Shown here piece after piece: positions 1 to 7,515 of a stretch of 9,949 bases of DNA. Under the pieces are notes generated by a model. It saw nothing but the letters and a program-made list of their open reading frames with translations. It was not told the origin of the DNA and searched no databases. The position numbers were made by a program, and so were the translations under genes. The DNA is from an uncultured Rhodospirillales bacterium (GTDB taxonomy: Bacteria > Pseudomonadota > Alphaproteobacteria > CALMVH01), in assembly GCA_937873165.1 (NCBI GenBank), contig CALMVH010000262.1, forward strand, positions 1 to 9,949, written 5' to 3'. Position 1 is the first letter of the stretch. Every line of letters begins with the position of its first letter.

Positions 1-146
1 CGATTCACAACCACAAGAAACCGCTCTAGTCGTGACCTGCAATCATCCAATTGGCTCCGGAGCCTAATACGGTTATAAAAACTTAATTTAAATCACACGA
101 CTTCAACGGAGTTTTTCGGATCATGTCTGACTTGAACAAATGCAGT

Positions 147-1265
147 CTACTCTGGAACGATATCCAGGATCGTCTGGATGACATGAGCGATGGTCTCGCT
201 ATTGGCCTGCCTGGCGGTATACCGGCGGGTCGACGTATCCCAAGCTTCGTAGGCGTGTTGCAGTACGCCCAGTCCGGCCCCACAGGTCTGGAAGTGTTGG
301 CTGGCAGCCTTCAGGAAAGTGATGAAGCGGTGTGGACCCGAACCGGTGACGAACAGCTCCTCGAAGGCATGATCGTATTCCGTGAGCACGTTTTCGACCC
401 GATTCAGCATTTTGGAGACCGACCGCCTGGCTTTGTCTAGCCCTGCCTTCGGCTCGGCGCGCTGATTTGGCAGGAACGCGTTCAGCAGCGTCGGGGCGGT
501 GTCGAACCACGCGATCAGCTCGAAGACCTGTTCGCGCACGGCTGTGAATACCCACGCAAAATACAGGATGCCTTTCCAGGCGTAGAATATCTCCAGGCTG
601 TCATCCGGGTCCAGGCCGAAGGCGGTCGCAAGGGCTTTCAGGGCTTGAATATCCTTCAAGTCCCATAACTTGTCGATGAGGCCGTCCATAGCCGCCTTGC
701 GCGTATTGGTACCACCCGTCACCGCTGTCAGTATCTGCTCGAACCGGCCCCGGATGTACGCCTGGATCGCCGCCCACTCGTCTTCGGGAATGATGCAATA
801 CAGCGGGTCCGCAGCGATCGACTTCCGATCGAACAGATCCTTCACCAGAAAGGGCGCAAAGGTCGGCAGCGTGTCAAGGTTGGATAACACTTCGATGTCG
901 GTCGCGAGGTCCGCTGCGCGCTGCTTGTCGGAAAGGTCGACCAGTTCGCGCATCGCGTTCTGGAACGTGTACTTGCTAAAAAAGACGGTCATACCGCCTT
1001 CCTCGGGATGCTCGCCGTCGAAGGGGACATAGACCTTGGTGCCGACGCTCATGCGATTGTCACCGTCGGCGCTATTTTTCTGGTGCAGCTCCTTGAACAG
1101 GACGGCGCGGTTGAGCGCCGTCGTCCTGAACAGAAGGGCCCTCGGCGCTTCCTGATGCTTCAGCTGGGCTGCGACCCGGCAAGCGTTGAGCACGCGGGGC
1201 GAGCCCGACTCCAGGATCCGCTTGACCGAGTTCGACGCTTGCCCGGACTTTCCGCTGCCATTCAT
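147..1265 (-). CDS. Uncharacterised 372-residue protein, last gene of the chemotaxis cluster
   Basis: I do not recognise this protein. It starts at an ATG 76 bp downstream of cheR and ends in TAG. Upstream of the ATG there is only a weak purine-rich GAGAG and no clear Shine-Dalgarno, so the start is less certain than its neighbours'. It has no signal peptide. A short aromatic-hydrophobic patch (FYAWKGILYFAWVF, residues 227-240) is too short for a confident membrane helix. The rest looks mainly alpha-helical and soluble, with an acidic, aromatic middle region (LPTFAPFLVKDLF at 133-145, PEDEWAAI at 160-167). Residues 3-6 (GSGK) resemble the end of a P-loop, but they lie at the very N-terminus with no preceding strand, so I do not call it an NTPase. 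Codon use and GC content match the che genes. The same strand and position suggest co-transcription and a possible link to motility or signalling; that is inference only. Confidence 0.75.
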   Translation of the reverse strand: MNGSGKSGQASNSVKRILESGSPRVLNACRVAAQLKHQEAPRALLFRTTALNRAVLFKELHQKNSADGDNRMSVGTKVYVPFDGEHPEEGGMTVFFSKYTFQNAMRELVDLSDKQRAADLATDIEVLSNLDTLPTFAPFLVKDLFDRKSIAADPLYCIIPEDEWAAIQAYIRGRFEQILTAVTGGTNTRKAAMDGLIDKLWDLKDIQALKALATAFGLDPDDSLEIFYAWKGILYFAWVFTAVREQVFELIAWFDTAPTLLNAFLPNQRAEPKAGLDKARRSVSKMLNRVENVLTEYDHAFEELFVTGSGPHRFITFLKAASQHFQTCGAGLGVLQHAYEAWDTSTRRYTARQANSETIAHVIQTILDIVPE

Positions 1266-1277
1266 GCAGGAACTCTC

Positions 1278-1320
1278 TTGTCACGATATTTGACCAGCCA
1301 CGGCCCGTTCGCCGTGACAA
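1278..1320. repeat. Inverted repeat between cheR and the downstream unknown gene
   Basis: TTGTCACG (1278-1285) is the exact reverse complement of CGTGACAA (1313-1320). Nested inside is a second hairpin, CACGGC (1299-1304) with GCCGTG (1311-1316). The two overlap at CGTG and so are alternative folds. No T-run follows on either strand, so this is not a classical terminator. It could be a processing, attenuation or protein-binding site in the only sizeable gap of the downstream half of the operon, or chance. Confidence 0.3.
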
Positions 1321-1341
1321 TGACTTACGCTATGTCCGTGA

Positions 1342-2181
1342 TCAATGGACGGCAGCTTTACCTGCATCGAACCGCCGTTTTGCATAAAGTCCCGGATGAT
1401 CCGGCATCGGCATGAATGACTTGCTGACCCCGAGGACCGTCTCGGCACCGCCCAGAACCAAGTATCCATCATCGGGCATCTGCCGTGCGACAGCATCCAG
1501 TACCTTGCCCTTCGTGGCTACGTCGAAGTAAATAAGTACGTTGCGGCAGAATACGATATCGAACTGCCCAAGGCTCGACAGGCTGTGCAGCAGGTTACCG
1601 GTCTGAAAACGCACCATGTTGCGGATCTGCTGGCTGATCTGCCAGTGATCGCCTGCCTGGGCGAAGTACTTGTGCAACATACTGTCCGGCAGGCCGCGAT
1701 GAATTTCAAACTGCGAGTATAATCCCGTTTTCGCGTGGTCCACCATCTGCTGGCACAGGTCGGTGCCGACGATTTCGAACGTCCAGCCCTGGAACTCGGC
1801 TTCGTGGTCCTTGATCAGCATGGCCAGCGAGTAGGCTTCCTGTCCCGCGGAACTGGCGGCGGACCAGATGCGGATATGCCGCCGCGCCGCACGGACCTTT
1901 TTCAGCGCCGGAAGCATCGTTTCGACAAAGAGCGTGAACGGCTTGGTATCACGGAAAAACAGCGACTCGTTGGTTGTCATCGCCTGCACGACGTCGTTGA
2001 TCTGCAGATCGTTCGGCTGAGCATAAATCCGGTTCGCGAGCGCATCGACGCTATCCAGCGACCATCTCCGGGCAACCGCCATCAAGCGGGTGTCGAACAG
2101 ATAGGCTTTGTCAGGCGTCAGGGCGAGGCCCGAGCGCTCCTTGACCACATTCGCTAGAATCGAAAAAGTCTGTGCCTGCAT
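1342..2181 (-). CDS. cheR: Chemotaxis protein methyltransferase CheR
   Basis: CheR transfers methyl groups from S-adenosylmethionine to glutamates of chemoreceptors, giving adaptation together with CheB. The 279-residue length is typical. The N-terminal helical CheR domain covers about residues 5-60. It is followed by the conserved TTNESLFFRD (69-78), the SAM-binding loop WSAASSAGQEAYSLA (106-120, usual form WSAGCSTGEEPYSLA), the acidic TDL (140-142) after the second strand, and DIVFCRNVLIYFD (208-220). The catalytic-domain motifs are intact. The C-terminus adds only a short basic tail. The ATG is preceded by AAGGGA about six bases upstream, and the gene begins 12 bp after the cheB stop, consistent with one transcript. 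The receptor encoded here ends in VRAG and lacks an NWETF-type tether, so CheR must reach its substrate without a pentapeptide. Confidence 0.96.
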   Translation of the reverse strand: MQAQTFSILANVVKERSGLALTPDKAYLFDTRLMAVARRWSLDSVDALANRIYAQPNDLQINDVVQAMTTNESLFFRDTKPFTLFVETMLPALKKVRAARRHIRIWSAASSAGQEAYSLAMLIKDHEAEFQGWTFEIVGTDLCQQMVDHAKTGLYSQFEIHRGLPDSMLHKYFAQAGDHWQISQQIRNMVRFQTGNLLHSLSSLGQFDIVFCRNVLIYFDVATKGKVLDAVARQMPDDGYLVLGGAETVLGVSKSFMPMPDHPGLYAKRRFDAGKAAVH

Positions 2182-2193
2182 GAGTTTCCCTTA

Positions 2194-3309
2194 TCAGCTT
2201 CTGGTCGCCACCTGGCGCAGCTTCGGCCCGATGCCGGCCAGCGGCAGGATGGCGGCGCACAATCCTGCCCGCGCCACCATGCCCGGCATGCCCCAGACCA
2301 CGCTGGTGGCCTCGTCCTGCGCGATCACGCTGCCTCCGGCCGCCACGATTGCCTCGCAGCCCTTCAGCCCGTCCTGTCCCATCCCGGGCCGGATGGCGGG
2401 CCCCCCCCGCCGCCCGGGCGGCGCGAGGCGGCGCAGCAGCGCGTCCACCGAAGGGCGGCAGTAATTTTCCTGAGGTCCCTGGTTCAGCGAGATCAGCCCG
2501 GAGCGCAGCAGGGTCATATGATACCCGCCGGGCGCGACATAGGCTTTGCCAGGCTGGACCAGCAGGCCATCCTTGCCCTCCATGCAGTCTATGCCGCATT
2601 GCCGGGATATGTTGGCGGCCAGCAGGGTCGTAAAGGCAGGCGGCATGTGCTGCGTGATCAGGATCGGCTGGGGAAGACCCACCAAGTGCTTCATCACCAC
2701 GAACAGCGCATCGGGACCGCCGGTAGAACTGCCGATCGCGACGTAGCGCGGGGCGCCGGTCATCATGGCGCGCAGGGCCAGCGACTTCGCGGGCACAGGC
2801 TCGGTCAACGCCGCAGCCTGAGTGCGCATTGCCAACTGGCGCCGGGACGAGGCTCCCAGCGCCCTGGCTTTCTGCACCAGTTCGCGGCTGAAGTCGCCGG
2901 TTCCGGCAAATTCGGTCGCGGAGCTTGGCTTCGACAGGTAGTCGGCGGCGCCAGCGACCAGCGCCTTCATGCTCGCTTCTGCATTACGGGTCGTCAAGCT
3001 GGATGCCATGACGATCTTTGCAGCCGGGCATGCCTCCAGCAGCAGCGGGATGGCAGTCAGGCCGTCCATGTTCGGCATCTCGATATCGAGGATGACCACC
3101 TGTACCGGTGTCTTACGGATGCTCTCCACCGCCAGCGCCCCGTCCGAAACCGACGCCACGACCTCGAAATCGGGTTCGCCGGACAGGATGCGGTTGAGAA
3201 AACCGCGAACCACCGCAGAATCGTCGACCAGCATCACCTTCGTGCGCTCGTCGGGTGGAACCGAAGCCGATTGGGGCGGTAGTGACGATTGCATCGCCAT
3301 CGACGTCAA
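2194..3309 (-). CDS. cheB: Chemotaxis response regulator methylesterase/deamidase CheB
   Basis: CheB removes methyl groups from receptors when its receiver is phosphorylated by CheA. Residues 24-130 are the receiver: acidic pair D29/D30, phospho-acceptor D75 (VVILDIEMPNMDG), S103/S104 and K127. A linker of about 55 residues leads to the esterase domain (about 187-365), with catalytic Ser195 in AIGSSTGG, His221 in ITQHMP and Asp313 in GMGQDG. Just before that Asp, residues 296-308 read APPGRRGGPAIRP where the family normally has a hydrophobic strand ending in LTGMG. This segment is encoded by DNA with no A or T over 31 bp and is suspicious (see findings). The start given is a TTG whose TTGA overlaps the cheW stop. 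An ATG nine bases further in (3298-3300) is equally possible, and neither has a clear Shine-Dalgarno, so translation is probably coupled to cheW. Confidence 0.94.
   Translation of the reverse strand: MTSMAMQSSLPPQSASVPPDERTKVMLVDDSAVVRGFLNRILSGEPDFEVVASVSDGALAVESIRKTPVQVVILDIEMPNMDGLTAIPLLLEACPAAKIVMASSLTTRNAEASMKALVAGAADYLSKPSSATEFAGTGDFSRELVQKARALGASSRRQLAMRTQAAALTEPVPAKSLALRAMMTGAPRYVAIGSSTGGPDALFVVMKHLVGLPQPILITQHMPPAFTTLLAANISRQCGIDCMEGKDGLLVQPGKAYVAPGGYHMTLLRSGLISLNQGPQENYCRPSVDALLRRLAPPGRRGGPAIRPGMGQDGLKGCEAIVAAGGSVIAQDEATSVVWGMPGMVARAGLCAAILPLAGIGPKLRQVATRS
2395..2425. other. A/T-free stretch with 14-bp palindrome inside cheB
   Basis: These 31 bases contain no A or T. They include a run of eight C (2401-2408) directly after GGG, and the perfect palindrome GCCGCCCGGGCGGC (2409-2422). 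They encode part of the CheB segment that departs from the family consensus just before the catalytic Asp. The reading frame is kept, with normal CheB sequence on both sides. It may be a real local divergence or a base-calling or assembly artefact. Confidence 0.6.
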
Positions 3310-3791
3310 TGAACCGTTTCGGTGCGAGTGAAGTCCAGAAGACGGGCGATATCCACGACAACCAGCAAGTCGTCCTGCAACCTGACAATGCCCGACGAAA
3401 TCGTCCGCCAGGCGGGATTGAGCGTTGGAGGATTGGGCTGGATTTGTTGCAGCGCAAGTACTTCCCCGACTTCGTCGACGATGATGCTGTATAGTTCGCC
3501 GCGGTATTCGACGACGACAGACATTTCGCGGCTATCCGGGTTGTTTTTCGGCAGGTCCAGCCGCGTTCGGGCGTCGATTGCGGTCACGATGCGGCCGCGC
3601 AGGTTGAGCGCGCCCGCCACTTGCGGCGGAACCAGCGGAATGCGCGTGATGCGCTGCGGACCGAGTACATCCTGTATCTCTAGCACGGGCATGCCGAACA
3701 GCTGTCCGCCGATCCTGACGGTCAGGTAGTCGCCGGAACGGCCCTTGTCCATTGTATCGGCAGTTTTCGGGGGAGTAGGTTGTTCCATCAT
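3306..3791 (-). CDS. cheW: Chemotaxis coupling protein CheW
   Basis: CheW is the cytoplasmic adaptor that links the receptor hairpin tip to the regulatory domain of CheA in signalling arrays. The protein has 161 residues, close to the usual size. A short polar N-terminal tail (1-20) precedes a single CheW domain (about 21-155). Family landmarks are the first strand YLTVRIGGQLFGMPV, the motif IPLVPPQVAGALNLRGRIVTAID, VVVEYRGELYSIIVDEVGEV, and the closing LLVVVDIARLL. The start ATG overlaps the cheA TGA as ATGA (3788-3791). It has an AGGA Shine-Dalgarno five bases upstream, inside the end of cheA. A second in-frame ATG follows immediately. The tight overlap indicates coupled translation with cheA and matched stoichiometry. 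Confidence 0.96.
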   Translation of the reverse strand: MMEQPTPPKTADTMDKGRSGDYLTVRIGGQLFGMPVLEIQDVLGPQRITRIPLVPPQVAGALNLRGRIVTAIDARTRLDLPKNNPDSREMSVVVEYRGELYSIIVDEVGEVLALQQIQPNPPTLNPAWRTISSGIVRLQDDLLVVVDIARLLDFTRTETVH

Positions 3792-6553
3792 GCGTGTCCT
3801 TCGATTGACCCGATCTGCTGACCCAAAGACCGGCTGAGCGCGCCCAGCAGGGCCTCGCGGTCACCCTTCTTGATGTAATCGTTGAAGCCCGAAGCGCGGC
3901 CCAGATCGATATCGGCCTGGGCGAAGCGCGAGGACAGAGCCAGCATTGGGGTCGAGGCCCAGCGAGGATCGTGCTTCAGGGTCCTTGCAAACTGGTGCCC
4001 GCTCATGCCCGGCATCTCGATATCCGAGATGATGACATCGAAGGCTTCACCGCCCTCGCATAGTTTCAGCCCTTCGGTCGCGCTCGAAACTGAGGTTACG
4101 TCGTATCCCGCCACGCCCAGCATCGGGGCCAGCAGGTTGCGGAAGAAGGAACTGTCGTCCACCGCCAGGATACGCTTGCCGCGCGTCAGCTGTGTCGCCT
4201 CGCGTTCCGTGCTGCTGAACCAGCCGGGGAAAGCCTGTCGAAGGTAGTAGGCAGGATCGATCAGTTCGGTAGCCCGGCCCGAAACGATGGCACTGCCGAT
4301 CAGGTCGGCGCGCAGGCCTTCCAGTTCTTTCTCCACGTGCGTTTCGGTGATGTCGAGGATTTCCTCCACCATCAAGCCCATCGTGTGCAGTTCGTCGGCA
4401 AAGACGAGGACCTGCTGCATGCCGTGTGAAAGGTCGGGGCTGTAGCCCTCGAACGCGATCAGCGGCATCAGCTTGCCGCGGTACTGGATGACGTGGCTCT
4501 GGCCCGTGCGTTCCATCTTGCCTCGTTCGAACTCCTCCAGCCGCGCGATCAAAGAAAGGGGAACCGCCTTGGGGCCGCCGGGTCCGGCGCGGAAGATCAG
4601 CAGCGCCGTCGTGAGATCCCCCTGCCTGACGCGCGTCTTCGGTGCCGCGATCGCATCGGCGCATCGCATCGTCAGTTCCCCCGCCGCGCCCGATATGCCC
4701 TTGGGATCGAGGATCATGATCACCGAACCATCCCCGAGAATGGTATTGCCCGAGAAGATGGAGACGTTGCGCACGACCGGCGAAACGGGTTTGACGACGA
4801 TTTCCTCGGTATCGAAGACGCGGTCCACGATGATGCCGAATACATGACCTTCGATCTGGGTCACGATGATGTATTTGTCGTCCTGCGGGCTGACGGTCGA
4901 GGAGCCAAGCTTCAGCACCTCCTGCAGGGTCACCAGCGGCAGAAGCTGGTCGCGCAGGCGCAGCACGGCGGCGTTGTCGATGTGCTCTATGCGGTGTCCC
5001 GTTTTATTGTCCGCGCTGGCCTGCACCAGCTCGATCACCGATATCTGCGGTATGGCGTAGCGTTCCCCGGCCACCTCGACGATCAGCGCCGAGATGATCG
5101 CCAGCGTCAGCGGTATCTTGATGCTGAAGGTCGATCCCTGTCCGGCGACGGAGCGCAGTTCGACCGTTCCGCCGATCTTCTCGATGTTGGTCTTGACCAC
5201 ATCCATGCCGACGCCGCGGCCGGAGACCGAGGTCACCGCCTCGGCCGTCGAGAATCCGGCGCGGAAAATGAACTGCTGGATCTGCGTTTCGGACATGACG
5301 GACAGTTCGGCCTCGGTCGTCAGGCCGTTCGCCACGGCTTTTTCCTTGATACGCTCGATGTTCAGGCCACGGCCGTCATCCCCGATCTGTATGATGATGT
5401 GCCCGCCTTGGTGGAAGGCGTTTAGGAAGATGCGCCCGATCTCGGGCTTGCCGGCGGCAAGCCGGTCGGCCGGGCGCTCGACGCCATGGTCGGCCGAGTT
5501 ACGCACCATATGGGTCAGCGGGTCCTTGATCAGCTCCAGCACCTGCCGGTCGAGTTCGGTCTCCGAACCCCGCATGTCGAGTTCAATCTTTTTCGACAAT
5601 TCGTTGGACAGGTCGCGGATCAGGCGCGGCAGCTTGGCCCAGGCGTTGCCGATCGGCTGCATGCGGGTCTTCATGACGCCTTCCTGCAGTTCCGAAACGA
5701 CCTGGTTCAGCCGCTGCAGCGGAGCGGCAAAGCAGCTTTCCTCCTCGCGCCGCAGCAGTTGGAGCAGCTGGTTGCGCGTCAGAACCAGTTCCGAGACCGT
5801 CGTCATCAGGTTTTCCAGCAGGTCGACGTTGACGCGGATTGACTGGCCCGCGCCGGGTTCGCGCACGCCTCCATGATCCTGCAAAACATCATGCGCGGGC
5901 GTGACAGACGGCGCGGCGGCCGCCTGTCCAGCAACGGCGGGACCGGTCGCAGGGATGCCCGTTGGCGCAACGATGACCGGCGGGGTTTCGGTCGCCGCGA
6001 CCACCGTTTCCGATTCCTGCGCGGCGGTCAGTACTGCCAGCAACTCGTCGAGAGTCTCTGCCTCCTGAACCGTTGCCAGAGCCTTCTTCCTCGACTTCTT
6101 CCCCGCCGGGGCATCGGCAGACGGTTCGGACACAGGCTGGCTCACAGGTGCGGACGTGGCGGCTGGATCGGCAAAGCGCCCCTGCGCAGCCTCGTTCAGC
6201 CGCAAGATCAGTTCCTGGTCGTCTCCCGCGGGCTCCGTCCCGCTTTGCTCGAGCGACGCCAGGATGTATTTGATGGCGTCCAGTGCTTCCAGGATCAGCG
6301 TGACGGCCGGCGGCGTGACCGTCAGTTCCTTGTCGCGGAACTTGCCAAGCACGTTTTCGGCCGCGTGCGCGACATGTTCCAGCCTCGGCAGGCCCAGAAA
6401 ACCGCAGGTGCCCTTGATCGTATGGACAAGCCGGAAAATGCTGGAAATCAGGCCCGGGTCGTTGGGGTTCTGCTCCAACGCCACCAGCTCGCCGTCGAGA
6501 ACGGTGATATTTTCTGAGGTTTCCGTCAGGAATTCCTGCATCAGGTCGTCCAT
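3788..6553 (-). CDS. cheA: Hybrid chemotaxis histidine kinase CheA with C-terminal receiver domain
   Basis: CheA autophosphorylates on a histidine in response to receptors and passes phosphate to CheY and CheB. Domains in order over 921 residues: HPt (about 1-105) with phospho-His44 in VHTIKG; an Ala/Pro-rich linker (about 125-235) with a basic KKSRKK patch and no evident P2 CheY/CheB-docking domain; P3 dimerisation helices (about 238-300); ATPase with N-box HMVRNSADHG (348-357), G1 DDGRG (392-396), F-box FRAGFST (430-436) and G2 GRGVGMDVV (445-453); a CheW-like P5 (about 483-620); a second, more diverged CheW-like domain (about 648-780); and a receiver (about 793-912) with D799/D800, phospho-acceptor D844, S874 and K895/K896. 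All key residues are present, so both kinase and receiver should be active. The receiver may serve as a phosphate sink or intramolecular regulator. The ATG lies 12 bp after cheZ, with AAAGG upstream. At 921 residues it is well above the usual 650-700 because of the extra C-terminal domains. Confidence 0.96.
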   Translation of the reverse strand: MDDLMQEFLTETSENITVLDGELVALEQNPNDPGLISSIFRLVHTIKGTCGFLGLPRLEHVAHAAENVLGKFRDKELTVTPPAVTLILEALDAIKYILASLEQSGTEPAGDDQELILRLNEAAQGRFADPAATSAPVSQPVSEPSADAPAGKKSRKKALATVQEAETLDELLAVLTAAQESETVVAATETPPVIVAPTGIPATGPAVAGQAAAAPSVTPAHDVLQDHGGVREPGAGQSIRVNVDLLENLMTTVSELVLTRNQLLQLLRREEESCFAAPLQRLNQVVSELQEGVMKTRMQPIGNAWAKLPRLIRDLSNELSKKIELDMRGSETELDRQVLELIKDPLTHMVRNSADHGVERPADRLAAGKPEIGRIFLNAFHQGGHIIIQIGDDGRGLNIERIKEKAVANGLTTEAELSVMSETQIQQFIFRAGFSTAEAVTSVSGRGVGMDVVKTNIEKIGGTVELRSVAGQGSTFSIKIPLTLAIISALIVEVAGERYAIPQISVIELVQASADNKTGHRIEHIDNAAVLRLRDQLLPLVTLQEVLKLGSSTVSPQDDKYIIVTQIEGHVFGIIVDRVFDTEEIVVKPVSPVVRNVSIFSGNTILGDGSVIMILDPKGISGAAGELTMRCADAIAAPKTRVRQGDLTTALLIFRAGPGGPKAVPLSLIARLEEFERGKMERTGQSHVIQYRGKLMPLIAFEGYSPDLSHGMQQVLVFADELHTMGLMVEEILDITETHVEKELEGLRADLIGSAIVSGRATELIDPAYYLRQAFPGWFSSTEREATQLTRGKRILAVDDSSFFRNLLAPMLGVAGYDVTSVSSATEGLKLCEGGEAFDVIISDIEMPGMSGHQFARTLKHDPRWASTPMLALSSRFAQADIDLGRASGFNDYIKKGDREALLGALSRSLGQQIGSIEGHA

Positions 6554-6565
6554 CGATCCAGCCTT

Positions 6566-7087
6566 TCACGCAAAGAATTTGTCGGCATCGCCCTGGCCCA
6601 TCCCTTGACCTGGCAGGGCTGGGCCGTTCAGCAGACTTGCCTCGTCGTTCATGCCTGTGGGCGCCACCGGGGCGGAAACTATCGCCGCCGTGGTGTCAAC
6701 GCCCAGTCTTGCCGCCACCTCGCACATGCGCTGCTCGATCACGTCGAGCGTGCGCCTGACCTTGACGACGCGCTGGCTGGTGAGGTCCTGGAAGCTGCAT
6801 GCCTCGTATATCGAGTCGATCGCTTGGCCTATCTTGGCATCGTCGGCGGTTTTCCTCGTGGCTGCCCGCAGGTAGTCGCACGCATCCATGATGGTGTTTG
6901 CGGCGTTCTCGGTCGTCTGCATCACCGCACCCAGTTCCGCCCGCGCGTCGGTGATCCGCCCGCTCGGCAGCCCTCCCAGGTCGGCGAGGTCGCTGCGCAG
7001 GGCGTGAATGCACCCTACGATCTCGGCAATGTCCGCCGGAACGCCGGATGCAGCCAGCCATTCCGGAGCGCGTTTCCGGCGGCTCAT
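6566..7087 (-). CDS. cheZ: CheY-P phosphatase CheZ (short form)
   Basis: CheZ dephosphorylates CheY-P and so ends the motor signal. This protein has 173 residues, against about 214 in E. coli. The middle is a long helical hairpin. Its C-terminal arm carries YEACSFQDLTSQRVVKV (94-110), matching the CheZ active-site signature FQDLTGQ, with D101 and Q105 as the expected phosphatase residues. After a flexible Pro/Gly/Ala linker (about 138-163), the protein ends in GDADKFFA. This resembles the amphipathic C-terminal peptide by which CheZ docks on CheY-P. The start overlaps the cheY stop as ATGA (7084-7087), so the phosphatase and its substrate are translationally coupled. The Shine-Dalgarno is weak, as expected for coupled genes. 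The identification rests on the motif, the tail and the context; overall similarity to enterobacterial CheZ is low. Confidence 0.9.
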   Translation of the reverse strand: MSRRKRAPEWLAASGVPADIAEIVGCIHALRSDLADLGGLPSGRITDARAELGAVMQTTENAANTIMDACDYLRAATRKTADDAKIGQAIDSIYEACSFQDLTSQRVVKVRRTLDVIEQRMCEVAARLGVDTTAAIVSAPVAPTGMNDEASLLNGPALPGQGMGQGDADKFFA

Positions 7088-7473
7088 GCGACCGGCGCCA
7101 GCACGGCGGTAATCTTCTGCCGAAGCGTATCGGCGCTGAAAGGCTTGACGATATAGTTGTTGACTCCAGCATTCTTGGCCGCGATCACGTTCTCGAGCTT
7201 GACCTCGGCCGTCACCATGATGAACGGTATCTTTTTAAACGAGGGACTGGCCCGGACTTCCTTCAGCAGTTGCAAGCCGCTCATCGGCTCCATGTTCCAG
7301 TCGCTGATGATCAGCCCGTACTGCTTCTGGGCCAGAAGCGCCAAGGCGCTGGACCCGTCGGCGGCATCGTCGATATTCTTGAAACCGATCTCGCGCAGGA
7401 GGTTCACAATGATGCGGACCATCGTTTTATAATCGTCTACGACCAGCACATCTATATTCAGGTCCATGGACAT
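7084..7473 (-). CDS. cheY: Chemotaxis response regulator CheY
   Basis: This is a stand-alone receiver of 129 residues, the expected CheY size, with no output domain. It is phosphorylated by CheA and then acts on the flagellar switch. Visible residues are the acidic pair D13/D14 (VLVVDDYKTM), phospho-acceptor D58 in SDWNMEPMSG (the CheY-type DWNMP motif with Glu in place of Pro), T88 in MVTAE, an aromatic at Y107 and K110 in NNYIVKPF. The DWNM motif and the YIVKPF ending favour a true CheY over a generic receiver. It starts 42 bp after the receptor stop, with a strong GGAAGGA Shine-Dalgarno (+ strand 7482-7488) eight bases from the ATG. It overlaps cheZ by four bases. Confidence 0.95.
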   Translation of the reverse strand: MSMDLNIDVLVVDDYKTMVRIIVNLLREIGFKNIDDAADGSSALALLAQKQYGLIISDWNMEPMSGLQLLKEVRASPSFKKIPFIMVTAEVKLENVIAAKNAGVNNYIVKPFSADTLRQKITAVLAPVA

Positions 7474-7515
7474 CGCGCAGTTCCTTCCGAGTGGCGATAG
7501 TGTCGGGTAATGGGA

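Noticed and set aside
53..64. Perfect palindrome GGCTCCGGAGCC considered as an operon terminator
   Set aside because: No T-run on either side and no loop; a 12-bp palindrome alone does not support a terminator.
123..440. Plus-strand frame near the left edge
   Set aside because: It runs antisense to the unknown gene. The minus-strand frame is longer and continues the operon.
1248..1259. GSGK at the N-terminus of the unknown protein as a Walker A motif
   Set aside because: It starts at residue 3, without the preceding strand a P-loop needs, and no Walker B is evident.
4493..5425. Plus-strand frame of 310 codons opposite cheA
   Set aside because: It lies entirely antisense to the conserved kinase and CheW-like domains; low-complexity His/Arg/Asp-rich translation.
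5873..6517. Plus-strand frame opposite the CheA HPt and linker
   Set aside because: Arg/Gly-rich shadow of an Ala/Pro-rich linker; no start context and no recognisable motif.
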